Below are positions 16,995 to 25,018 of a DNA stretch of 64,000 bases, piece by piece. How positions within the stretch are numbered: position 1 is the stretch's first letter; each line of letters opens with the position of its first letter. The notes below the pieces were generated by a model that saw only the letters and a list, made by a program, of their open reading frames with translations, searched no databases and was not told the origin of the DNA. The position numbers and the translations under genes were made by a program. This stretch comes from Guptibacillus hwajinpoensis (lineage in GTDB: Bacteria > Bacillota > Bacilli > Bacillales > Guptibacillaceae), in NCBI RefSeq assembly GCF_029277305.1, contig NZ_CP119526.1; one strand, given 5' to 3'.

Positions 16995-17156
16995 GGCTCT
17001 TTTCTAAAAGATTGTTGCTTTTAAAAGGCTTTTTTTAATAGAACCTGACTTAGCTAATTGGAGCGGAAGAATGCTCACCGCCCGCCCCGCGGAAAGCGAG
17101 CATTCTGGAGCGGAAATTGACATACTCTTTCAGCAGCATTATATACGAATAGAGCC
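16995..17156. repeat. Repeat family A, copy 2 (near full length)
   Basis: It starts GGCTCTTTTCTAAAAGATTG and ends ACGAATAGAGCC, so the tips are inverted repeats. The central palindrome has GAGCGGAAGAATGCTCACC, then CGCCCGCCCCGCGGAAAGCG, then GCATTCTGGAGCGG. It makes a 162-bp unit. Confidence 0.85.
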
Positions 17157-17164
17157 TTTTTATT

Positions 17165-17311
17165 TTACTCTGACCGAGATGGCTTCCATGTTACTTTGCC
17201 ACATGATCGACATCCAGATTTAGTTGCTGCTTTTGTTGATTTTGGTCTCCCTACTCTAGGACGACTTTTGACTTCTTTATAAAGTGCTTGTAAATCTTTC
17301 TTTCTCATCAT
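17165..17311 (-). CDS. Small basic protein of unknown function
   Basis: About 48 residues, strongly basic (RKKDLQALYKEVKSRPRVGR, then KSGCRSCGKVTWKPSR). It holds one CxxC pair. AGGAGG lies just before tandem ATGs at 17311 and 17308, which sets the start; the longer frame upstream has no ribosome site. It lies 74 bases downstream of the gene at 17385 and could share its transcript. The family is not recognised; a DNA- or spore-associated role is possible but unproven. Confidence 0.55.
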   Translation of the reverse strand: MMRKKDLQALYKEVKSRPRVGRPKSTKAATKSGCRSCGKVTWKPSRSE

Positions 17312-17384
17312 GAACCTCCTGAACGTTTGCAAACTTTTTTCATATGTTAGCATATTCGACTAGAGGTTTAGACGTATAGGTTGA

Positions 17385-18185
17385 TTACCTGCCTTTAAAC
17401 GGATTAATAACAGATGTTCGATTTGATTTGTTTTGAAATTTAAACGGATTAAATGCAAGCGTATCACTATTGTCTTCCTTAGGCTGGAAGGGCTGAATGG
17501 TATTTTCTTCTTTAGGTTTTGTTGAAACTGGAACATCTTCTTGCAAATGAGCAGGAACATGGGCTAACTCTGGCCATTCACTATTTGGGACCTTTTGAAT
17601 CGCTTGATTTTGAGCAAACACAGGATTAATTTGTTGAATCGTTTTGGCTGCAATTTTTCTATAATCTGTTAAAGATACTTTATACAAAGGTTTAAGTGAC
17701 TTTCTTAGGAAAGCTTGAATAAGTAAATAACTTATCCATTTATCACTGTCACGTTTTGAATTCGGATGAAATCGAATCACGATGCTCGATCCTTTTGCAG
17801 GTAACCAAATTCCATCATAGATCATTGAATGAAGTTCTCTGTTCTTAGTCGAGGGTTGCCTTAGGTTGTAGGTGGTGTTGTTTATCGTAATTGAAATAGG
17901 ATAAGAAATCGCATGATCCGATTGAATTGTTACATGTAAGTCAGCTGCTTGACTTGATTCGTTTTGCAAATCTAATCCAGTATGTTCTAACGCATGATGA
18001 AGTCGATTGTAGTTAGCTGTCGTTATCCCTGAAATTGAAACGTTATAATGTGCTAACCCTTCTCTTAATTCACCATTAGTTGGTTCAAACAAAAGCCCCC
18101 AATAGGGCGATAGAGTTTGAAGCATCTTACTTTCATCCTTATTTATCGTGGATATCTTAACGCCTTTCCAATAGATTGCACTCAT
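17385..18185 (-). CDS. Hypothetical protein, possible spore-associated
   Basis: A 266-residue soluble protein. The first 160 residues look like an alpha/beta domain with VSISGITTANYNRLHHALE and two or more beta strands (LHVTIQSDHAISYPISITIN). The last 90 residues are low-complexity, rich in Pro, Gln, Asn and Lys, with two near-repeats of FNPFKF and INPFKG. No signal peptide or membrane span is present. It is divergent from the Cys-rich gene at 18343, a setting that suggests spore morphogenesis. I do not recognise the family. Confidence 0.6.
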   Translation of the reverse strand: MSAIYWKGVKISTINKDESKMLQTLSPYWGLLFEPTNGELREGLAHYNVSISGITTANYNRLHHALEHTGLDLQNESSQAADLHVTIQSDHAISYPISITINNTTYNLRQPSTKNRELHSMIYDGIWLPAKGSSIVIRFHPNSKRDSDKWISYLLIQAFLRKSLKPLYKVSLTDYRKIAAKTIQQINPVFAQNQAIQKVPNSEWPELAHVPAHLQEDVPVSTKPKEENTIQPFQPKEDNSDTLAFNPFKFQNKSNRTSVINPFKGR

Positions 18186-18274
18186 AGGAACACATCTCTC
18201 CTTCTTTCAATCAGATCCCAGTTTCATCTCCATGTGATTTACAGTTCATAGAAATTTGGGCAGCCTTACTAGTT

Positions 18275-18301
18275 ACATTTCTGTGCTCATTCCATACTAT
18301 G
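18275..18301 (+). promoter_or_regulatory. Candidate SigmaK-type promoter
   Basis: AC at 18275-18276 is 16 bases before CATACTATG (18293-18301), one base off CATAnnnTA. It lies 42 bases before the gene at 18343 and resembles the site at 5514-5541. Confidence 0.35.
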
Positions 18302-18342
18302 TAGGGAATCAACCTATCATGTGAAAGAAAGGAAGGAACAAT

Positions 18343-19524
18343 ATGGGTCACAAGCCACATAAAAAACGCACAGTTCCTACTGCTACTAACAGCTTGCAGG
18401 ATGAGTGCATTCGCGTTCAAAAAGTATACGACTGGGTGACCGATCAGCTATCAGTTAAAAAAGAAATTGAATTTACTGATGAGCAGATTGCTTGTATTGA
18501 AAAAGCGATGGGAGATCCATCACGCCGTCCATTACGTATCGTATGTAATGCCCCTGAGACTCCGCCTCTGTTCCCACTCTCTGGGAGTGAGGAAGAAGGA
18601 GAAGGATTTCTATGTGAACAAATCGGGGAGAAAAGAGATGTGAGTGTTGCCTTACCTGGAGGAGGAGGCTTTGCTGATGCACAATTAGTGGATCTTCTCT
18701 TTACAGCAGATATGCAGGTTATGGTAGTCGATCGAAATGGTGAGATTGTCACGGAGGTAAATTGTAATACCTCAGTACTCGAATCGTTTGTTCTTTGTTT
18801 CCCGAACGGAACAGACTTATATTGTAGAATCACAAAAATCATTTGCCGCATCCCGTCAGGCACTGTATTATTAAATTGTCCTTCACCAACATCATTTAAA
18901 CTAGAAGTTATTTTCTGCGTTGATATCCAAGTAGAGGCAGAAGTAAAGCTCGAAGTTATGGCTAAATTCTGCTCACCTCGTAACAATGATTTGGATTTTG
19001 ATGATGACGATTACCATGAATGTCCGCCGGTTGAATTCCCTGAACAGTGTCCAGATATCTTCCCGCGTCCTAGTTGTGATTGCACGCTTTCTGGAGAGGC
19101 TAGTGGAGAATGTGACTCTGAAGAAGATGCAGGTAAAATAACTCTTTATGCTGATATTTGCTCCGATTGCAGCATGGCAGATAGCAGAATGAAATTTAAC
19201 TACTACGATACAGACTCTAGCGACGGGAAAAGAAACTTCACATATAAAGCAACAGGTTTCGATCAAAACACATTGCAGTGTAAAGAATGTGGAGACGGTC
19301 TGAAGTTCATTATTGAAGGTACTGGTGTTACAAGTCACGGAAAACATCGTGACTTTAAACTTGCAGCTGTCGTTGAAGAGGAGAACCAATGGTTCGAAGT
19401 CCACTTACTAAACCATAGGGGAGAAACAGTTTATAATTCTGGTATGGTTGAAGTTGAAGATGGCGAACTTGAAATTGATGACTGTATTAATTTTGATGAC
19501 CTTAAGTATAAGAAAAAGCACTAA
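18343..19524 (+). CDS. Cysteine-rich acidic protein, probable spore-surface component
   Basis: A 393-residue protein. The N-terminus has a basic head and the segment CIRVQKVYDWVTDQL. The middle is beta-rich (two similar stretches around VDIQVEAEVKLEVMAKFC and FKLEVIFCV). An acidic Cys-rich linker follows (CPPVEFPEQCPDIFPRPSCD). The last 130 residues form a beta-sandwich-like domain with a CKECG pair. About 20 cysteines suggest disulfide cross-linking. No signal peptide is present, which fits mother-cell assembly on the spore. GAAAGGAAGG precedes ATG. The family name is not certain. Confidence 0.65.
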   Translation: MGHKPHKKRTVPTATNSLQDECIRVQKVYDWVTDQLSVKKEIEFTDEQIACIEKAMGDPSRRPLRIVCNAPETPPLFPLSGSEEEGEGFLCEQIGEKRDVSVALPGGGGFADAQLVDLLFTADMQVMVVDRNGEIVTEVNCNTSVLESFVLCFPNGTDLYCRITKIICRIPSGTVLLNCPSPTSFKLEVIFCVDIQVEAEVKLEVMAKFCSPRNNDLDFDDDDYHECPPVEFPEQCPDIFPRPSCDCTLSGEASGECDSEEDAGKITLYADICSDCSMADSRMKFNYYDTDSSDGKRNFTYKATGFDQNTLQCKECGDGLKFIIEGTGVTSHGKHRDFKLAAVVEEENQWFEVHLLNHRGETVYNSGMVEVEDGELEIDDCINFDDLKYKKKH

Positions 19525-19529
19525 AAGTT

Positions 19530-19561
19530 AAGTGCAGGATTTCATTTCCTGCACTTTTTTG
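19530..19561 (+). terminator. Terminator
   Basis: AAGTGCAGGA (19530-19539) pairs with TCCTGCACTT (19547-19556), followed by T6. Confidence 0.85.
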
Positions 19562-19619
19562 TTATGAAAAAGCATACATATAAAAGAGGATGAGTTTCTG
19601 TTAGGAGGGAGGAAGATCC

Positions 19620-20531
19620 ATGCAAGGAGAAAAGCTAAGTTATTCCCGTTTGATTTCACGCACAAAGTTCTTTCAGGAGAAATCGCTAGAGCTTGAGAAA
19701 GAGTTAATCTTTGCAAAAGATCAACTTCAAACGTTTGAAGCCGAGTTATCTTCAAAAAAAGAAACGGATGAACAGTTGGATCAATTGAAAAAGGAATTAG
19801 AAGAGTTACAGCAAGATCTTGAAACCAAAACAAAAGAAAATGTAGAGAAAATCATTGAAATCGAAAAGAACAGTGTGGCTAACAACACTAAGAAAATATA
19901 TGAAGTTAAAATAAAAAGCTATGAAGCTTTACTCGCTGATATGCAAATTGAGATTAATGAAAAAGATAAAATGCTTGATCATTTAAAAGGAAAAGTGAAA
20001 TCGCTAGAAAAAAGAGCAAAGTACATGACAGCCCCGGAAATTGAGCTTGATGTTATTAAAAATGAAGAGGTTGAAGAGAATTATGCCATTGGTTACTTTA
20101 ATACGTCGCTGATCTTAAGTGATAACAAATTATTGATTATTAGAGGGGATTTGACAATCGAGAACAGAGGGAACACAAATCTTCATACTCCAATTGTATG
20201 CTTTCGCTTTAATCCATTTGAGAAAGCGACATTGAAAGGGAAAATCTTTTCAATTGAAGAAGCAGAAACAAGAGGAGCTAATTCTAACGAACAAATCCAG
20301 TGGGTTTACACTGATCATGATTGGTATGATAAATCGAAAGAGAAAGGAGAAATATGGGTCGCGCCACTTCAACCGATCACGCTAAAGCCTGGTGAACAAA
20401 TCGGAATTAACAATTTCCAGATACCGATTAAATCTGAGTTCAAAGAGGCGGTTAGTATCGAAGGATTTGTATATTTCCAAAGTGACAATTATCGAATCAG
20501 AGTCGCCAATCAAATCGCGATCAGTTATTAG
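19620..20531 (+). CDS. Coiled-coil protein with a C-terminal beta domain, unknown
   Basis: A 303-residue protein. Residues about 15-140 form a long charged coiled coil (heptads through LEKELIFAKDQLQTFEAELS and KGKVKSLEKRAK). Residues about 165-303 form a beta-rich domain containing GDLTIENRGNTNLHTP and LKPGEQIGINNFQIP, resembling an immunoglobulin-like fold. No signal peptide is present. GGAGGGAGGAAG precedes ATG 19620. It sits between two genes that look sporulation-linked and may be a spore scaffold, but this is inference. Confidence 0.6.
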   Translation: MQGEKLSYSRLISRTKFFQEKSLELEKELIFAKDQLQTFEAELSSKKETDEQLDQLKKELEELQQDLETKTKENVEKIIEIEKNSVANNTKKIYEVKIKSYEALLADMQIEINEKDKMLDHLKGKVKSLEKRAKYMTAPEIELDVIKNEEVEENYAIGYFNTSLILSDNKLLIIRGDLTIENRGNTNLHTPIVCFRFNPFEKATLKGKIFSIEEAETRGANSNEQIQWVYTDHDWYDKSKEKGEIWVAPLQPITLKPGEQIGINNFQIPIKSEFKEAVSIEGFVYFQSDNYRIRVANQIAISY

Positions 20532-20550
20532 TTCATCTAAGTTGCCCATA

Positions 20551-20578
20551 CCCAAAGAGATTCCTGTGCATAGGATAC
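20551..20578 (+). promoter_or_regulatory. Predicted SigmaK promoter
   Basis: AC (20551-20552), a 17-base spacer, and CATAGGATA (20570-20578) match both SigmaK elements. It lies 32 bases before the gene at 20610. This is the best sporulation promoter candidate in the window. Confidence 0.55.
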
Positions 20579-20609
20579 TGTGTATTAGTAAAAAGGGGGA
20601 AGGCACTGA

Positions 20610-20873
20610 ATGTCTGAAAAGAAAAGAAAGCCAAAAGTAATTCATGTTAATAAATTAATTGTTAAAGCAGATGAAGTCATTATTCACGATGAACGAAATC
20701 ACCACAAAAGAGAAGAACAACAAGAGGAACCTAGAGATGTTCGCAAAGATCCGTGGGGTTTCTTTGGACCAAGTTCAAACGATACAAGTGAAGAGAATGA
20801 ACAAAGTGAAAGTAAAGACCAGAATGAAGAAGCCAGTGAGAACGATGAACCAAAAGGATTTTCTTGGTTTTAA
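20610..20873 (+). CDS. Small charged, probably spore-associated protein
   Basis: An 87-residue hydrophilic protein. The N-terminal part has VIHVNKLIVKADEVIIHDE, the centre RDVRKDPWGFFG, and the end a Ser/Glu/Asn-rich tail closing with GFSWF. No Cys, signal or membrane segment is present. GGGGGAAGGC precedes ATG. The upstream SigmaK-type promoter suggests late mother-cell expression. The family is not recognised with certainty. Confidence 0.6.
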   Translation: MSEKKRKPKVIHVNKLIVKADEVIIHDERNHHKREEQQEEPRDVRKDPWGFFGPSSNDTSEENEQSESKDQNEEASENDEPKGFSWF

Positions 20874-20900
20874 GAGCAGGAAGTATCTGCTCTTTTTTTT
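20872..20900 (+). terminator. Terminator
   Basis: An 8-bp stem (AAGAGCAG with CTGCTCTT) followed by a run of T. It sits between converging genes. Confidence 0.8.
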
Positions 20901-20901
20901 A

Positions 20902-21579
20902 TTAATCCATTTTCTGCAAAAAGACCCCTTCATCTACTTTCCACTCCAGTAGTAAAACTTGCTCTGGGTGGTCGATCTTATGTTTTTTTAGGGTTTTATT
21001 AAGCCAGTTTTCATCTAGGCCAGCTTCCTTCAAATTCCCCCAATCCACTTTTCCATCAGAAATAATCGAATATGCTAAATAACTTCTCTCTGGTTTCAGA
21101 TTCAGATCTTCTCTAGTTGTTTGTTGATAACCTGATTTTTTAAGAACACTAATGCTTCCATTCGTTTCAAGTACAGCAAATTCAATTTCTTGCATAGAGA
21201 AGACGTCTTTTTGCCTTAAAAGGTTTTGAAGTTGATTGATATCAAGTTTGTTTTTCTTTAGCTGATCTCGCTTGATTTGACCGTTATGAATGACAATGGC
21301 TGGACTTCCTTCAAGGATTGCTCTGGTGCCGCGAAATTTTTGAGTAATCCATTCAACAAAGTAAATTAAAATGCCCCAAAGGAAAACGGAATACATAATT
21401 GAAAAGATATTAACATGCTTATCATAAATGGCATTTCCAACTAGTTCTCCAAGTACAAGGGAAGAAATAAAGTCGAAAGGTGTGATTTGGGTTATCTGCG
21501 TTTTACCTAGAGCTTTTGTTAGAATCAATAACGCGACGAAACCAACGAGTAACTCAAGCGTAATAGATCCAATATTCAA
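20902..21579 (-). CDS. DUF421 (YetF/YdfR family) membrane protein
   Basis: 225 residues. There are three N-terminal membrane helices, with the family signature KTQITQITPFDFISSLVLGELVGNAIYD near residue 27 (given in part). A soluble domain follows with GSPAIVIHNGQI and the 'LNINQL..LLR...V' pattern, here LDINQLQNLLRQKDVFSM. DUF421 proteins lie in the inner membrane of Bacillus spores, and a relative (2Duf) affects spore heat resistance. TTG 21579 has an AAGGTG site. The position beside spore genes fits that theme. Confidence 0.82.
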   Translation of the reverse strand: MNIGSITLELLVGFVALLILTKALGKTQITQITPFDFISSLVLGELVGNAIYDKHVNIFSIMYSVFLWGILIYFVEWITQKFRGTRAILEGSPAIVIHNGQIKRDQLKKNKLDINQLQNLLRQKDVFSMQEIEFAVLETNGSISVLKKSGYQQTTREDLNLKPERSYLAYSIISDGKVDWGNLKEAGLDENWLNKTLKKHKIDHPEQVLLLEWKVDEGVFLQKMD

Positions 21580-21743
21580 AGGAACACCTTCTCCGTTTCG
21601 ATTTGCTTTCTTAGCATGTGCGAAAGGAAGGTGAATTAATTATAAAGTAGTTTACTTTTTCTAGTTGTAAAAAAAACGAACCAATTCAAATCTCCTGGAA
21701 GTAAGAGTAAGGTATTTGGATAATCCAAAGTGATGTAAGAATA

Positions 21744-21771
21744 CAAAAAGACACTGGCGATTACCAGTGTC
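21744..21771 (-). terminator. Terminator of the yjcHGF genes
   Basis: On the minus strand GACACTGG pairs with CCAGTGTC, followed by T5. The stop codon of yjcF overlaps the stem. Confidence 0.8.
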
Positions 21772-22192
21772 AAAGTTCTTTCGTCATTGTTACGTGGGGG
21801 ATACCTGCGTCCATAAATTCTCCAGAAACTGTTTCGTACCCAAGCTTATTGTAGAATCCTACTGCCGACAATTGTGCATTAAGCTTCATTTTGGAGAGCT
21901 TCAGTTTCTCTGCTTGTTCTTCGATTGTACTCATTAATTCTTGGCCAAGACCCGTTTTTCGATAAGAACTTAATACGCAAATCCGCTCAACTTTAGCCAT
22001 TTGATCGACTACTCTAATGCGACCAGCAGCCACAGGAGTTCGATCATCATAAGCTACAAAATGAGTTGCGTCATTTTCGTGCTCATCTATTTCAAGTTCA
22101 GCCGGAACTTTTTGCTCTTCTACAAAAACAGTATTTCTTACCGTAAATGCATCATCTAGCTCATTCTTAGATTCGACGACCTTCACTATCAT
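21770..22192 (-). CDS. yjcF: GNAT-family N-acetyltransferase YjcF
   Basis: A 140-residue acetyl-CoA-dependent acetyltransferase fold. The YjcF pattern is clear: RNTVFVEEQKVPAELEIDE, HFVAYDDRTPVAAGRIRV, VERICVLSSYRKTGLGQELM (the acetyl-CoA pyrophosphate loop), LNAQLSAVGFYNKLGY and DAGIPHVTM. The start overlaps the yjcG stop by one base. The substrate is unknown for the family. Confidence 0.88.
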   Translation of the reverse strand: MIVKVVESKNELDDAFTVRNTVFVEEQKVPAELEIDEHENDATHFVAYDDRTPVAAGRIRVVDQMAKVERICVLSSYRKTGLGQELMSTIEEQAEKLKLSKMKLNAQLSAVGFYNKLGYETVSGEFMDAGIPHVTMTKEL

Positions 22193-22707
22193 TAGCGAAC
22201 TTTGCCAAGGTGGAACGTTTCAAAAACAGTCCACATCCCATTTTCAAGCTGATATAAGAGCTGGAATCGATCAATTAATTCTTCATGGTTAACTTCTTTC
22301 ATCTTCATGCTTCCGTATACGTCAGAATGCTCATCATCCGAAAGGTTTTGAGCGATCGTAATGTGTGGGACAAAGTTATAATCTCTTTCTGACAATGCTT
22401 CTACTGGATTCAACTGTCGGTGTAAATCATCTAGTACTTCGTTTTCCTTTACTTTAAGGTAAATGACATTATTAACAGGATTAAACGATCCAACTTTATA
22501 AACATGCAAAGAAAATGGTTTCGATTCGTCAGAAATCTTGTGCAATACAGGTGTTAGCTTCTGGATTTCTTCTTCTGTTGCATCAAAGCCTTCCCTGAGC
22601 GTCAAGTGTGGTGGAATGAGCGCATAATGCGGATCATAACGTTTACGGTAGGAGTTAGCAACGTCTTGTAGTTTTTTCGATGGGAAAATTGCAATGCCGT
22701 ATTTCAT
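22192..22707 (-). CDS. yjcG: 2H-phosphoesterase family protein YjcG
   Basis: A 171-residue 2H-family protein. The two catalytic HxT/S motifs are PPHLTLRE (near 33) and VPHITIAQN (near 114). Such enzymes cleave cyclic phosphodiesters or ligate RNA ends; no substrate is known for YjcG. AGGAGGG precedes ATG. It is coupled to yjcF and follows yjcH, the B. subtilis order. Confidence 0.88.
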   Translation of the reverse strand: MKYGIAIFPSKKLQDVANSYRKRYDPHYALIPPHLTLREGFDATEEEIQKLTPVLHKISDESKPFSLHVYKVGSFNPVNNVIYLKVKENEVLDDLHRQLNPVEALSERDYNFVPHITIAQNLSDDEHSDVYGSMKMKEVNHEELIDRFQLLYQLENGMWTVFETFHLGKVR

Positions 22708-22816
22708 ATTCCATTCCCTCCTGGTTGATGTACTCGATAGTCATAGATGGACGAGTCATATAATGTTCCATTTATAATTATACCAAAAATTCAAAAATAA
22801 GAAATGGTAGAGACTA

Positions 22817-23539
22817 TTACAGTTTAAACATGTGCAAAAGCGCCCGTTTCATGTCCGGCTGCCAATGCTTCCAAAGATGACCACCCTCGAATTCATCATA
22901 AAAATAATCAAAACCTTTATCATCAATGATTTGGTTAAGCTCACGATTTGGCTCAATAAAATTCTTTGTCTTACCATCTGTCGTCGGAACTTCCGTTTCT
23001 TCCGTTCCAATGATGTGATAAATGTCAATCAGCTCAGGTTCAGGGAATTTTTGCACTTTCTCCATTATTTCTTCATTCACAAATGGTGAATGAAGAATAG
23101 CTCTGCCAAATGTACGGGGATAGTCAAGTGCAGCTCGTAATGCAACGGTTGCTGCAAGTGAGTCACCGATTAACCCTCTACCGTAGCCAAGATGGTAAGT
23201 TGCATATTCCTTATCTAGATAGGGAACGAGTTCATTCGCAAGAAACCTTAAGTAATCATCGCTCTGCTCACCGTCTGGATGGTATTTTCTCCAACGATCT
23301 TCAACGCTCTTATATGGAATGCCTACGATAATTAGTTCTTCAATCTCATCGTTTTCAATAAGTTCATCAGCTGTGCGACCAAGTCTACCTAGTTTAAAGT
23401 AATCGCTACCATCATTCGCGATTAAAAACGAATATTTATAAAGCGGTGAATAGTTGTAAGGTAAATAAACTTGAAATGGAATTTCTTCATTTAGATAATT
23501 ACTGTAAATTGTTTCATCTTTGTATGTACCTCTGTTCAT
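22817..23539 (-). CDS. yjcH: Esterase-like protein YjcH
   Basis: A 240-residue alpha/beta hydrolase of the Esterase_D/PF00756 type. The nucleophile elbow is GDSLAA (near 121), preceded by GYGRGLI. An Asp is likely in the YFYDEFEGGH region, and His is in GGHLWKHW. GGAGG is 7 bases before ATG. It is the first gene of a yjcH-yjcG-yjcF cluster, separated by 109 bases from yjcG. The natural ester is unknown. Confidence 0.85.
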   Translation of the reverse strand: MNRGTYKDETIYSNYLNEEIPFQVYLPYNYSPLYKYSFLIANDGSDYFKLGRLGRTADELIENDEIEELIIVGIPYKSVEDRWRKYHPDGEQSDDYLRFLANELVPYLDKEYATYHLGYGRGLIGDSLAATVALRAALDYPRTFGRAILHSPFVNEEIMEKVQKFPEPELIDIYHIIGTEETEVPTTDGKTKNFIEPNRELNQIIDDKGFDYFYDEFEGGHLWKHWQPDMKRALLHMFKL

Positions 23540-23645
23540 GTCAGTGCCTCCTGAATCGTTGTTAGGAATTCTAATAAGTCATTATCTCACAAGCAAATGG
23601 GTGATTCACCTGCTATAATGTGATTGGTTGAAATTTTCACTTTAT

Positions 23646-23676
23646 TTGACAATCTAAAAATAGTAAGTGATATAAT
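23646..23676 (+). promoter_or_regulatory. Candidate SigmaA promoter
   Basis: TTGACA (23646-23651) and TATAAT (23671-23676) are separated by 19 bases. Both boxes are perfect but the spacer is long. It lies 46 bases before the start of the PgpA-like gene. Confidence 0.55.
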
Positions 23677-23722
23677 GATTCTAACATAGATGCATTATGT
23701 GTTTACAGAGAGGGGTTCTATC

Positions 23723-24277
23723 ATGAGAAAACGTGTGCATAGTAGAGAAACAGAGGCAGCAGCGAAAGCCCTAATTAAAGAACGTGGTGTTACAATTGAG
23801 GATATCGCAGAGATTGTATTCGAAATGCAATCTCCATATGTAGAAGATTTATCGATGGCTGATTGTACGGAAAGTGTAGAGGCAGTCCTTACAAAACGCG
23901 AAATTCAGCATGCCGTGCTAGTTGGAGTTGAACTGGACAAGCTTGCTGAACAAGGAAAGCTATCCGAGCCTCTTCAATCGATTGTTGAAACAGATGAAGG
24001 TTTATTCGGTGTAGATGAGACAATTGCGCTTGGTGCCGTATTTGGCTATGGTAGCATTGCCGTTACAACGTTTGGTCATCTTGATAAACAGAAGTTCGGT
24101 ATCATCGAGAAACTTGATACGAAAGAAGGCAAAGGCGTTCACACTTTCTTAGATGACCTTATTGCTAGTATCGCAGCGAATGCTTCAAGTCGCCTTGCTC
24201 ATCGATTAAGAGATCGTGAAGAAGCACTTGATAAAGAAGAGCGTGAGAAAAGAGATAAAGAAGAAAGAATTGGTTAG
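23723..24277 (+). CDS. Phosphatidylglycerophosphatase A family protein (YutG-like)
   Basis: About 184 residues. It matches the PgpA/YutG family: GVTIEDIAEIVFEMQSPYV at the N-terminus, then ETDEGLFGVDETIALGAVFG and EGKGVHTFLDDLIASIAANA with conserved Asp and Glu residues. Unlike E. coli PgpA it has few membrane segments, as in Bacillus homologues. Its expected role is dephosphorylation of phosphatidylglycerophosphate in phospholipid synthesis. ATG 23723 follows AGAGAGGGG; the earlier in-frame ATG at 23690 has no site. Confidence 0.8.
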   Translation: MRKRVHSRETEAAAKALIKERGVTIEDIAEIVFEMQSPYVEDLSMADCTESVEAVLTKREIQHAVLVGVELDKLAEQGKLSEPLQSIVETDEGLFGVDETIALGAVFGYGSIAVTTFGHLDKQKFGIIEKLDTKEGKGVHTFLDDLIASIAANASSRLAHRLRDREEALDKEEREKRDKEERIG

Positions 24278-24282
24278 TTAAG

Positions 24283-24308
24283 AGGGAGCACATACAGTGC
24301 TCCTTTAT
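24283..24308 (+). terminator. Weak terminator
   Basis: GGAGCAC (24285-24291) pairs with GTGCTCC (24297-24303), followed by TTTAT. Confidence 0.55.
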
Positions 24309-24330
24309 CGTACTATTTCACAAGAAAGTA

Positions 24331-24360
24331 TTGACAGAAATTGAATTCCTCGGGTATATT
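24331..24360 (+). promoter_or_regulatory. SigmaA promoter of the tRNA
   Basis: TTGACA (24331-24336), an 18-base spacer and TATATT (24355-24360), 17 bases before the tRNA 5' end. Confidence 0.7.
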
Positions 24361-24377
24361 TATAAATGTCTTTAATT

Positions 24378-24453
24378 GATCCGTTAGCTCAGTTGGGAGA
24401 GCGCTACCTTGACAGGGTAGAGGTCGTTGGTTCGAGCCCAATACGGATCACCA
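24378..24453 (+). tRNA. tRNA-Val (anticodon GAC)
   Basis: 76 bases with encoded CCA. The acceptor stem GATCCGT pairs with ACGGATC. The D arm, the anticodon stem CTACC/GGTAG with loop TTGACAG (GAC at 24411-24413), and the T arm with TTCGAGC are all present. Confidence 0.93.
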
Positions 24454-24467
24454 TACATAACTAATTC

Positions 24468-24503
24468 AAACGGCATCTCGATTATTTCGAGATGCCGTTT
24501 TTT
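24468..24503 (+). terminator. tRNA terminator
   Basis: A perfect 14-bp stem (24468-24481 with 24487-24500) followed by T. Confidence 0.9.
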
Positions 24504-24528
24504 AATGGTTTATTAAAGGGCTCTTTTC

Positions 24529-24700
24529 GTAGACATTGTTGCTATAAAAATATGGGGTGGTGATTTCCGCTCCAGGATGCAGGAGTCGAGCATCCTTCCG
24601 CTCCAATTAGCTATGTGCTGTTGTTTAAATGATTGTTATTGAAAAAATTACACTTAGCACCAGCACCCTGGAGCGAAAGTTAACCCACCCTAATAGAGCC
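24529..24700. repeat. Repeat family A, copy 3
   Basis: GGCTCTTTTCGTAGACATTG at the left and TAATAGAGCC at the right. The centre is rearranged: GCTCCAGGATGCAGGAGTCG and GCATCCTTCCGCTCCAATTA are present, but the CGCCCGCC core is missing. Confidence 0.75.
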
Positions 24701-24708
24701 AAACCACA

Positions 24709-25005
24709 TTAAAACTCCGGCAAATAATCCAAGTTATTTTCTTTTAATCCATCAGGTTCGCTTCGAATAATTTCACGTCCGTATTTTTGAAAAACGTCTA
24801 TCCCTGATAGAGAACCATTTTTTGCTGCTTCTAATGCTTGAAGGTAATCCAGCTCTTCTCCAGTATTTGTTTGGAATGCAATGAGGTCACCATCATCATT
24901 TTTCCGAACTGCTGTAATCCTCATGCCATCTGTATTCTCTAGATGTGTTTCCCCTCCAGATCCATTGCTAAGATAATTTTGATAAGCTTTATCAAAACGA
25001 TCCAT
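24709..25005 (-). CDS. DUF3892-like small protein
   Basis: A 98-residue protein. The compact domain ITAVRKNDDGDLIAFQTNTG, LDYLQALEAAKNG and GREIIRSEPDG matches the DUF3892 pattern as I recall it. AAGGAGATG lies 9 bases before ATG 25005; the longer frame upstream overlaps the preceding gene and has no site. It starts 14 bases after the stop of the exported-protein gene at 25019, so both are probably in one transcript. No function is known. Confidence 0.65.
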   Translation of the reverse strand: MDRFDKAYQNYLSNGSGGETHLENTDGMRITAVRKNDDGDLIAFQTNTGEELDYLQALEAAKNGSLSGIDVFQKYGREIIRSEPDGLKENNLDYLPEF

Positions 25006-25018
25006 GTTTATCATCTCC

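Noticed and set aside
18444..18986. 180-codon minus-strand frame
   Set aside because: Antisense to the Cys-rich gene at 18343; composition is that of a shadow frame.
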